Below the pieces are notes generated by a model. It did not search any database, was not told where the DNA came from, and was given only the letters and a program-made list of their open reading frames with translations. Below, one piece after another: positions 17,492-24,535 of a stretch of DNA of 64,000 bases; positions within the stretch are counted from its first letter, which is position 1, and each line of letters opens with the position of its first letter. This DNA is from Actinosynnema sp. ALI-1.44 (GTDB lineage: Bacteria > Actinomycetota > Actinomycetes > Mycobacteriales > Pseudonocardiaceae): assembly GCF_001984155.1 (NCBI RefSeq), contig NZ_MTQO01000036.1, positions 62,001-126,000 of the forward strand. The letters are read 5' to 3'. Both the position numbers and the translations under genes were made by a program.

Positions 17492-18999
17492 GCCGTGCTT
17501 CCTTCCGGGGTCGCCAGGGCGAGCCGATCGATCTTGCCGCTGGCCGTCCGGGGGAACGACCCGACGACCTCCACCCCGGCGGGCACCATGTACGCGGGCA
17601 GGCGGTCACGCAGCATCGCCAACAGCCGCACCGGGAGTCCTCCGTTCTCCGAACCGGTCGGCACGACGTAAGCCCTCAGGTACCGTTCCTCCGCAGCGGT
17701 ACCGGCGACCGCGACCACGGCCTGTGCTACGGCCGGATCGGAGTTGAGGACGGTCTCGATCTCGCCGAGTTCGATCCGGAAGCCGCGGACCTTCACCTGC
17801 GTGTCCTGGCGGCCGAGGAACTCCACCAGACCGTCCGGGCGAACACTGCCCAGGTCACCGGTGCGGTAGGCGGGCTGGTTCGGGTCGAGCGGGTCGGGTC
17901 GGTAGCTCTGCGCGGTGCGTTCGGGCAGCCCGAGATACCCGGGTCCGACGGCGGCGCCCGCGATCCACAGCTCCCCCACGGTGCCGTCCGGCACCGGCCT
18001 GCCGTTCTCGTCGCACACCAGCACGCGGGTGTCGCGGATCGGGGTGCCGATGGACGGCAGGTCCTCCCATGTGGACACGTCGGCGGGCAGTTCGTACGCG
18101 GTGGCGACGTGGGTTTCCGTGGTGCCCCACTGGTTGACGAGGCGGCAGTCCGGCAGCCGGGTGAACAGCGCCCGGATCCGGTCACTGGCCTGCACCTGTT
18201 CGCCCGCGGTGAGGATCTCGCGCAACGGGTGCGTCGCCGGGCTCACGTCGTCGGCGAACAGGGCGAGGGACTGGATCATCACGAACGGCACGAAGATCCG
18301 GTTGATCCGCTCACGTTCGACCAGGTCCCACAGCAGCTGCGGGTCCAGTCGCTCGTCCTCGGTGCAGCACACGACTGTGCCGCCTTCGCCGAGGGTGGTG
18401 AGCACCTCCTGGTAGATGATGTCGAACGACGCCGGGGAGAACTGCAGTGTGCGATCCCCGGCGCCGCAACCGCTCGTCTCGCTCTGCCACGCGATCAGGT
18501 TCGCCAGGTTGCGGTGCGCGTACCGGACTCCTTTGGGGCGGCCGGTCGAGCCGGACGTGTACACCACATACGCCAGGTCGTCCTCTGTGGACTGGACCGG
18601 CACATTCTCGTTCTCCGCGTAGACAAGCTTGTCGTCGTGCGCCACCGGATGGAATCCCCCCAGGCGTGCGAGCGGCTCCTCGTGGCCGATGATCAACCGC
18701 ACTCCGGCGTCGGCGCACATGAACCGCAGCCGCTCGACGGGATAGCCGACATCCAGGGGCACCGCGGCGGATTCGGCACGCAACAGGCCGATGATCGCGA
18801 CGATCAGGTCGATGGAGCGTTCCAAGTGGACGCCCACGGTCGTGGCGCCGAGTTCGCGCACCTGGTGCGCGACGCGCCCGGCCCTGGACCACAGCTCTCC
18901 GTAGCTCAGCGTCTCACCATGCGCGCGGACAGCGATTTCGTCCGGGGACATCGCCGCGCGGTCCGCGACGGCGTGGAGTTCGGGAACCGTGCTGGTCAC
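17488..18999 (-). CDS. Stand-alone NRPS adenylation domain
   Basis: About 503 residues, one complete A domain without a carrier. Core motifs: VVYTSGSTGRPKGV, SPASFDIIYQEV, VNQWGTTETH, YRTGD, and the C-terminal lysine in RTASGKIDRL. Reading the binding-pocket positions by eye gives roughly D-I-Q-F-L-A-Q-V-A-K, which is closest to proline-type pockets that I know (D-V-Q-F-I-A-H-V). Proline or a cyclic/branched amino acid is therefore a tentative substrate. The GTG at 18999 gives a GTGA overlap with the preceding gene and a usable GGAG; an in-frame GTG at 19008 is the alternative. It should charge the carrier in the next gene. Confidence 0.88.
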   Translation of the reverse strand: MTSTVPELHAVADRAAMSPDEIAVRAHGETLSYGELWSRAGRVAHQVRELGATTVGVHLERSIDLIVAIIGLLRAESAAVPLDVGYPVERLRFMCADAGVRLIIGHEEPLARLGGFHPVAHDDKLVYAENENVPVQSTEDDLAYVVYTSGSTGRPKGVRYAHRNLANLIAWQSETSGCGAGDRTLQFSPASFDIIYQEVLTTLGEGGTVVCCTEDERLDPQLLWDLVERERINRIFVPFVMIQSLALFADDVSPATHPLREILTAGEQVQASDRIRALFTRLPDCRLVNQWGTTETHVATAYELPADVSTWEDLPSIGTPIRDTRVLVCDENGRPVPDGTVGELWIAGAAVGPGYLGLPERTAQSYRPDPLDPNQPAYRTGDLGSVRPDGLVEFLGRQDTQVKVRGFRIELGEIETVLNSDPAVAQAVVAVAGTAAEERYLRAYVVPTGSENGGLPVRLLAMLRDRLPAYMVPAGVEVVGSFPRTASGKIDRLALATPEGSTA

Positions 19000-20327
19000 T
19001 TGTGCCACGCTCCGTCCGCAGTCGGGCGCACCGTGATGCGGTGCGGGCGCTCGCTGCGCAGCAGCAACCGGTTCAGCGCACGCTCGATCTCGGCGGCGTG
19101 CTGCGGGCCTGGGTCGTCCATGGACACCTCAAGGTCGTATCGGACTTCGTCGCGGTCGTCGCGGTAGACGGTGGTGGCGCAGTGCCGCACGCCCGGCACC
19201 TGGGTGGCGATCCGCCGCACCGACGGCAGCCAGACCTTCTCCCCGCCGACCACCACGGAGTCGCTGAGCCTGCCGAGGAAGTAGTGGTAACCGTCGTCGT
19301 CGATCCGGAACCGGTCCCCGGTGGCGACCGCGCCGGACTCCGTCAGCGGGCTCGGGACGCTGTCAGGCAGGCGCCTGCGCAGGGCCGTGTCGGATTCGAC
19401 GAACAGCTCACCGCCCTCGCCCAGTCGCGTCGTGACTCCAGGCAACGGCAGGCCGACCGACGACCAGCGGTGCCCGGGTTCATCGTGGACGGCGAGGGTG
19501 CTCACCCGTGGTCCGGCTTCGGTGAGACCGTAGGTGAGATAGAGCTCGCGCGTCAGCAAGGCCTTGACGTGCCTCGGGTCGAGCGAGTCACCGCCTACGG
19601 TGAGAACACGCAGCGTCGACGGGATATCCGGTGGGTCGTCGACCAGGCGGATGGCGGCGCTCGGGGTCAGCGAGGAGACAGTGACCTCATGTGCCGCGAT
19701 GGTGCTCGCGTAGGCCCGAGACGTGAAGGGCGGGCCGGAGATGACCAGACGTGAGCCGCGTACGAGCGCTGCCAGCGCTTGTGCGACAAGCGCGTACGAG
19801 TAGTGCAAGGGAAGGCACACCAGAACGGTGTCGTTCACGTGCTGCCCGATCGCGTCCGCGTGCCGGGCAGCGTTGCGTAACAAGGCGTCGATGCCGTGCA
19901 GGCAGCCACTCGATATGCCCGCCGTGCCCGACGTCAGGAGGATGACGTCGCCCCGGCGATGCACCTGCGGGATGCCCGTCAACAGCACCGCCTCGGCCGC
20001 TCCGAGATCGTGGGTGCGCGTGGCGCCGTGACGGCTCGGCTCGACCCGTGCCGCGATCAGGGCGGTCGCGCCGAGCCGGTCGGCGATCGTGGCGATCCGG
20101 GTGGCTCCCGACGCGGGGGCGACCGGTACCGGTACGCCGCCTGCCAGCAGCACGGCGAAGAACGCGGCGAGCATCGCCTTGCCGTTGGGCAGGGCGACCA
20201 GGACCGGTGATCCCGGGACGAAGTCCAGGGCCGCGACCCCGTCGACGATCTCCGCTGGTTCGATGGGCGGGTTCACGGCGTCGACGGTCGTGTCCAGGAA
20301 CGCGAGCACGGTCTTCCGGTCGATCAT
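18996..20327 (-). CDS. AMP-binding (acyl/aryl-adenylate) enzyme with aberrant P-loop
   Basis: 443 residues, related to acyl-CoA/acyl-ACP synthetases. It has YLTYGLTEAGPR (A5), ATGDRFRIDDDGYHYFLGR (A7) and VVGGEKVW (A8). The phosphate-binding loop reads LLTSGTAGISSGCLHG, so the usual P-K-G lysine position is not conserved. The C-terminal end (TADGAWHK) is a poor match to the catalytic-lysine motif. It may be a weak ligase, a specialised acyl-ACP synthetase, or no longer catalytic. The ATG at 20327 overlaps the preceding ketosynthase-like gene by ATGA. Confidence 0.8.
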   Translation of the reverse strand: MIDRKTVLAFLDTTVDAVNPPIEPAEIVDGVAALDFVPGSPVLVALPNGKAMLAAFFAVLLAGGVPVPVAPASGATRIATIADRLGATALIAARVEPSRHGATRTHDLGAAEAVLLTGIPQVHRRGDVILLTSGTAGISSGCLHGIDALLRNAARHADAIGQHVNDTVLVCLPLHYSYALVAQALAALVRGSRLVISGPPFTSRAYASTIAAHEVTVSSLTPSAAIRLVDDPPDIPSTLRVLTVGGDSLDPRHVKALLTRELYLTYGLTEAGPRVSTLAVHDEPGHRWSSVGLPLPGVTTRLGEGGELFVESDTALRRRLPDSVPSPLTESGAVATGDRFRIDDDGYHYFLGRLSDSVVVGGEKVWLPSVRRIATQVPGVRHCATTVYRDDRDEVRYDLEVSMDDPGPQHAAEIERALNRLLLRSERPHRITVRPTADGAWHK

Positions 20328-20794
20328 CGCTGGGTCGCCAATACGACACTGTGGACGTGGTGCGGGTCCGTGGTGTGTGCGCTGAGCACCACGTGCGCGG
20401 CAGCGCCCGTGCGTAGCCACGACTGGGCAACAGTGAGCGCCGTCTGCCTGCCGACTTGCGGGCCGGTCGTCAGCAGCAGGCTGGGGCCGCGGAATCCGTG
20501 CACCCGGCAGGCGAGGCTTGCGGCTCCACCGGGGCTGGCTCCCGCGAACCGCAGCGGGGACAGCCGCCCGCCCGCGATCTCCGCCATGGTGTCCCGTGTC
20601 GCGTGTGTGCTGATCAGGATGACTGCCACGTCGTCCGGTGACTTCTGGACGGAGTCGGGGCACTCGGCGAGTGCGGCGTCGATCGCCGCCAGCACGAGCC
20701 ACGCCACGGGGTCGACGTACATCGATGGGATCCGGCGTTCGGTTCCGACGCCGTCCGCGTGCCCCTCGCCCAACACTGCGAGTTCGTCGATCAT
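20324..20794 (-). CDS. Half-length, Cys-less ketosynthase-like protein (KS-beta-like)
   Basis: 156 residues. The region VAVILISTHATRD, then FRGPSLLLTTGPQVGRQ, aligns with the N-terminal half of thiolase-fold ketosynthases. The nucleophile elbow that normally reads TACSSG is TTGPQVG, with no cysteine, and the C-terminal half with the two His residues is absent. This is the pattern of chain-length-factor-like or coronafacic-acid-synthetase-type small KS homologues that pair with an active KS. It is coupled by ATGA on both sides: to the catalytic KS upstream (20791-20794) and to the AMP-binding gene downstream. Pairing with the KS is an inference. Confidence 0.72.
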   Translation of the reverse strand: MIDELAVLGEGHADGVGTERRIPSMYVDPVAWLVLAAIDAALAECPDSVQKSPDDVAVILISTHATRDTMAEIAGGRLSPLRFAGASPGGAASLACRVHGFRGPSLLLTTGPQVGRQTALTVAQSWLRTGAAAHVVLSAHTTDPHHVHSVVLATQR

Positions 20795-21900
20795 GCCGCC
20801 TCCAGGACCAGGCAGGTGTTGAAGCCACCGAAACCGAGCGTGACGCTCAGCCCGACGGTGCCCGTGAACGACAAGGCCTCACCGACCGGGAGCCGGAGCG
20901 GGAAGTCGGGAATCGGGTTCGTCAACCCCGCCACAGGAGGGACGCGACGGTCGCGCAGCGCCAGCAGCACCGCGACGGCCTCCATAGCGCCCGTCGCACC
21001 GAGGGTGTGCCCGAACGCACCCTTGGTGGCGAACGCGACCGGTCCAGCGCCGAAGACCCGGCGGAAGCTGCGCGATTCGACGTCGTCGTTCACGGGCGTG
21101 CCCGAGCCGTGGGCGTTCACCACCGCGACTTCGGACGCGTCACGGCCCGCTGCCCGCAGTGCGGTGCCGACCGCGCGGACCACCGTGTCGCCGGAGGGGT
21201 CGGGGGCGGTCGCACCGGTGGCGTCGTTGGCCGATCCGGCCCCGGACACCGTGCCGTGCACGCGGGCGCCTCGTGCCTCGGCCGAGCGGGCCGACTCCAG
21301 GACGAGGAACGCCGCGCCCTCGCCGAGGATCGTGCCGTCCCGTGCGACGTCGAAGGCTCGCAGCCGGGTCGGTGACATGGTGCCGAGCAGGGAATGCCCG
21401 ATCCGCTTGGCCGGGGTGAGGACGTCCACCCCGCCGACGACGCAGATGTCGGTCACGCCTTCGGTGATCAGCGCGGCCCCGACCAGAACGGCGTCCGACC
21501 CGGCGGAACACGCGGTGCTCAGGGTAATCGGAGTGTGCGCCATGCCGGTCACCGTGGCGATGTCGTCGCCCCAGCGGCCGAGCGAGTCCGCCGGGCTGTC
21601 CAGGTGCGGGCCGTAGCTGGTGCCCGCGACCAGGCGCAGCCGGGGGTCGGGGAGGTCCAGTCCGGCGTCGGCCACCGCCGCCAGGAGGGTCTGGCAGCCG
21701 AGCAGGTGCTGTCGCCCGGTGTGGTCGTCGTCCATCGGGAGATCCGGCAGGACGACCGCCAGGTCGTTGCGCACCGGGTGGGCGGTGGGGACCGGCTTGA
21801 TCCCGGACGCACCGGACAGCAACGCGTCCCACACGTGGTCCAGACCGGTGCCGAGCGCGGTGTGCCACGCCATCCCGGTGACCCGGACGTCGCCGGTCAC
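20791..21900 (-). CDS. Discrete beta-ketoacyl synthase (FabF/KAS type)
   Basis: About 369 residues. It has the complete Cys-His-His triad: TLSTACSAGSDAV, VNAHGSGTPVND and FGHTLGATGAMEA, with the C-terminal TLGFGGFNTCLVL strand. It is somewhat shorter than E. coli FabF (about 410) because of reduced N-terminal loops. It is expected to extend an acyl-ACP, using the stand-alone ACP of the operon. Three consecutive GTG codons precede ACC; the one at 21900 has GGGGGAG at correct spacing and overlaps the upstream stop as GTGA, so I prefer it to 21906. Confidence 0.88.
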   Translation of the reverse strand: MTGDVRVTGMAWHTALGTGLDHVWDALLSGASGIKPVPTAHPVRNDLAVVLPDLPMDDDHTGRQHLLGCQTLLAAVADAGLDLPDPRLRLVAGTSYGPHLDSPADSLGRWGDDIATVTGMAHTPITLSTACSAGSDAVLVGAALITEGVTDICVVGGVDVLTPAKRIGHSLLGTMSPTRLRAFDVARDGTILGEGAAFLVLESARSAEARGARVHGTVSGAGSANDATGATAPDPSGDTVVRAVGTALRAAGRDASEVAVVNAHGSGTPVNDDVESRSFRRVFGAGPVAFATKGAFGHTLGATGAMEAVAVLLALRDRRVPPVAGLTNPIPDFPLRLPVGEALSFTGTVGLSVTLGFGGFNTCLVLEAA

Positions 21901-22400
21901 CACCACTGCTCCCCCATGTCGGCGACCTTGAGCCGGACCAGGTTGGCGCGGAACGCGGCGACCGGGCGGCCGTCGACGGCGGCGCGGCCGGAGAAGAACA
22001 GCGTGTTGCCGACCAGGCGGTCGAAGGTGACGTTCAGCAGGACGTGGTCGCCCGGCACGACGATCTTGAGGAACCGCGAGTCCATCGCGCCGACCAGGGT
22101 CAGTTCGTCGTCGGCCAGCCGGGAGGTGCTGACCTGGAACAGGATGATGCCCGCCTGGGCGAACGCCTGGCTCAGGTGGCTGGCCGGGAAGATCGCGCGT
22201 TCGGGGAAGTGCCCGGCGATCGCGTCCATCTGGGCGGACACCGCCAGGCTCGCGACCAAACGCTCGTTGGGCACGTAGTCCACGACCCGGTCCAGGTAAA
22301 GCATCGGGTGGCGGTGCCGCAGCCAGGTCTTGATCTCGGTGAAGCCCATGGTGCGCGTGGCCGAGCCGTTCGTCACGGCACGGGACTCAGTGGAGTGCAT
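21897..22400 (-). CDS. FabZ-like hotdog protein with Glu-to-Gln at the catalytic position
   Basis: 167 residues. RHRHPMLYLDRVVDY at the N-terminus and GHFPERAIFPASHLSQAFAQ are the FabZ family signature. The catalytic His (in GHFP) is present, but the helix residue that is Glu in FabZ (LILEAMAQ in E. coli) is Gln here (HLSQAFAQ). Dehydratase activity may be lost or changed; a binding or isomerising role is possible. A strong GGAGG lies 9 bases before the ATG at 22400. The gene overlaps the thioesterase gene by 14 bases. Confidence 0.85.
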   Translation of the reverse strand: MHSTESRAVTNGSATRTMGFTEIKTWLRHRHPMLYLDRVVDYVPNERLVASLAVSAQMDAIAGHFPERAIFPASHLSQAFAQAGIILFQVSTSRLADDELTLVGAMDSRFLKIVVPGDHVLLNVTFDRLVGNTLFFSGRAAVDGRPVAAFRANLVRLKVADMGEQWW

Positions 22401-22812
22401 GGTCTGTGGCCTCCGTGAGGACGTCGTGCAGTGCGGATGTGAGCACGCGTGGCGTGCCGGTGGCGCGGTCGACCAGCCCGAGAACGAGCGTGCCGACAGC
22501 CAGTTCCACGTCGTCTACCGGTCGTCGTACGGTGCTGTCGATGCGTACGCGTGCGGCGCCGACATGGTTGACCGCGGTTTCGAGGCTCAATTCGTCGGGG
22601 TAACGCGCTGGGGCGCGGTAGCGGATGGTCAGTTCGGTGACGACCAGTTCGGCGCCGTCGCGGGCGAGGACGTCGATCCCGGCGCCGAGGCGTTCGAGGT
22701 TGTCCAGCAGTGCTGTTTCCATCAAGGACGCGTAGCGGGAGAAGTGCACGACCCCGGACGCGTCCGTGTCGACGTGTTCGACCATGCGGCGCACCGGCGA
22801 CAGGATGGTCAC
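22387..22812 (-). CDS. Acyl-CoA/ACP thioesterase, 4HBT hotdog family
   Basis: 141 residues. The N-terminal HVDTDASGVVHFSRYASLME is the 4-hydroxybenzoyl-CoA thioesterase/YbgC signature with the catalytic Asp, followed by the TELTIRYRAPARYPDEL and ARVRIDSTV strands. It probably releases or edits an acyl group from the operon ACP. The ATG at 22812 overlaps the stop of the aminotransferase gene (ATGA). Confidence 0.88.
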   Translation of the reverse strand: MTILSPVRRMVEHVDTDASGVVHFSRYASLMETALLDNLERLGAGIDVLARDGAELVVTELTIRYRAPARYPDELSLETAVNHVGAARVRIDSTVRRPVDDVELAVGTLVLGLVDRATGTPRVLTSALHDVLTEATDHALH

Positions 22813-24185
22813 GCCGTTTCACGTCCTGTCGCGACTGCCCCGGACACCAGACGGTCCACAATGGCCTCGATGTCCGACCGGGTCGCGACCAGCGGCGGGG
22901 CGACACGCATCGTCGGGTACAGGTAACGCAGACCCTGCGATCGGCGCCCGGCTCCGGACATGAACTCGACGTACACGCCCGCGCGGATCATGCACTCGCG
23001 CACCACATCCCGCTTGGCCGCGGCCTGCTCGGTGAGCTCGACGCCGTGCAGGTGACCCGTCCCGCGGGCCTCCGTGAACAGGTCAGGGAACTTGACCACG
23101 AGCTGCTCGTGCAGCAGCGTGCCCAGGTACGCCCCGAGCTCGCCGGAGCGCCCCAGCATGTCCTCCGCGACGATGTGGTCCAGCCCGGCCCGGATCACGG
23201 CACACGTGAGCGGCCGGAGGTCCGACGTCGCCACCGCGCCGGTCGCCCGCACTCCCAGGTCGCGGCGCGCGATGACCATCGACGTCGACAACGCGCCCAT
23301 GCCCAGGCTCTTGCCGATCACGGTGATGTCGGTCGGGATCGCGCCCTCGCTGTCGGTCATCGCGAAGAACCGGCCCGACTTAGCGAAGGTCAGCACCTCG
23401 TCGGCGACGAGCAGCGCCCCGCTGTCGGCGGCGAGCTCGGCCAACTCGCGCAGGTAGCCGTCCCGCGGGACGAGGATCCCGGCGTCGCCCTGGATCGGTT
23501 CGACGACCACGGCCAGCACGCGGTTGCCGTTGCGCGCGAACCACTCCCGTGCCGCGTCGAAGTGCCCGAACGGGATGTGCTCGACGGTCAGCCCGAACGG
23601 TTCGGGCGCCAGCGACGGCAGGCCGACCCGGTAGTGCCGTCGGTTGAGCGTCGGGAGCAGCCCGCCGGTCCAGCCGTGCCACGCCCCTTCGAACGCCAGC
23701 ACGAGATCGCGTCCTGCGGCGCCGGGAACGGGCCGCAGTTTGCGCCCGTCGAACCGGGACTCGAGGGCGAGCCGCAACGCCAGCTCCATCCCCTCCGAGC
23801 CGGAGTTGCGTCCGCTGACCACGTACTCGGCTGCCGGGAACCGGTCGGCGAACAGTCCGCTCGGGCCGAAGAGGCGCTCCAGCAACAGCGATCGTTCCGA
23901 CGACGCGACTTCGTCGGTCACATAACCCGCTGTGGCCACCGCGTCGGCCAGCGCGGTGCCGACGACCGGCGACCCCGCGCCGAGGCACGCGGATCCGTAG
24001 CCGCCGCTGGCGTCGAGCACGTCGAACGGCTGACCGGCGCGTGGTCCGTGCAGTTCGACGAACGTGTGCACGATCCCGCTGGCTCCGGTGCACCCGAACG
24101 GGAGCCGTGACCCGTAGTGGTCGAACTGGGCGACTCGGTCGAACCAGGTCGCCGACAACGCACCGGGCGAATGGATGGCAGACAT
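22809..24185 (-). CDS. Class III (glutamate-1-semialdehyde-type) PLP aminotransferase
   Basis: 458 residues. Visible: SGRNSGSEGMELALRLAL, AFEGAWHGWTGG, VVVEPIQGDAG, LLVADEVLTF with the PLP Asp, and the Schiff-base lysine in VIGKSLGMGAL. In biosynthetic clusters such enzymes aminate beta-keto- or aldehyde-acyl groups on carriers to make beta-amino or terminal-amino acyl units; the adjacent ACP and ketosynthase fit this (inference). The start is the ATG at 24185 with CAGGAGG upstream; a GTG-type reading at 24215 is less likely. It lies 26 bases downstream of the ACP gene. Confidence 0.88.
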   Translation of the reverse strand: MSAIHSPGALSATWFDRVAQFDHYGSRLPFGCTGASGIVHTFVELHGPRAGQPFDVLDASGGYGSACLGAGSPVVGTALADAVATAGYVTDEVASSERSLLLERLFGPSGLFADRFPAAEYVVSGRNSGSEGMELALRLALESRFDGRKLRPVPGAAGRDLVLAFEGAWHGWTGGLLPTLNRRHYRVGLPSLAPEPFGLTVEHIPFGHFDAAREWFARNGNRVLAVVVEPIQGDAGILVPRDGYLRELAELAADSGALLVADEVLTFAKSGRFFAMTDSEGAIPTDITVIGKSLGMGALSTSMVIARRDLGVRATGAVATSDLRPLTCAVIRAGLDHIVAEDMLGRSGELGAYLGTLLHEQLVVKFPDLFTEARGTGHLHGVELTEQAAAKRDVVRECMIRAGVYVEFMSGAGRRSQGLRYLYPTMRVAPPLVATRSDIEAIVDRLVSGAVATGRETA

Positions 24186-24211
24186 GGGGACGTCCTCCTG
24201 GCGCTGCCGAC

Positions 24212-24484
24212 TCATGGTCCGGCGAGCTCGGCGCGGGCCTGCAGGTCACGGACCAGTGCGGCGACGGTCCTGACGCTGGTGAAGTTCTCCGGGCTGAAAT
24301 CCTCGTCCGAAATGGACACGCCGAACTTGTTCTCGCACTGCACCCGCAGCTCGACGAACCCCAGTGAGTCCAGTGCGAACTCACCGCGCAGGCGGTCGTC
24401 GAGCCCCATCCGCTCGACAGGTGTCTCCACGAACAGGTCGGTGACGAGGATGGAACAGATGGCGGACTCGATGCCGTCGATGAT
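24212..24484 (-). CDS. Stand-alone acyl carrier protein, probable non-standard ATC start
   Basis: The C-terminal 72 residues contain the carrier site FALDSLGFVELRV. A GTG at 24430 would leave out the first helix of the carrier fold. In the same frame, directly upstream, the codons read I-I-D-G-I-E-S-A-I-C-S-I-L-V-T-D-L-F, an ideal first ACP helix. A perfect AAGGAG lies 4 bases before ATC at 24484, and no ATG, GTG or TTG is available in between (one CTG at 24436). I therefore read the gene from the ATC, giving 90 residues. It should carry the intermediate used by the ketosynthase, aminotransferase and thioesterase encoded next to it. Confidence 0.72.
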   Translation of the reverse strand: MIDGIESAICSILVTDLFVETPVERMGLDDRLRGEFALDSLGFVELRVQCENKFGVSISDEDFSPENFTSVRTVAALVRDLQARAELAGP

Positions 24485-24535
24485 GGTTCTCCTTGGGACG
24501 AGGGCGGACCGGGCCGCCGCGAGTTTCCGTTCTCA

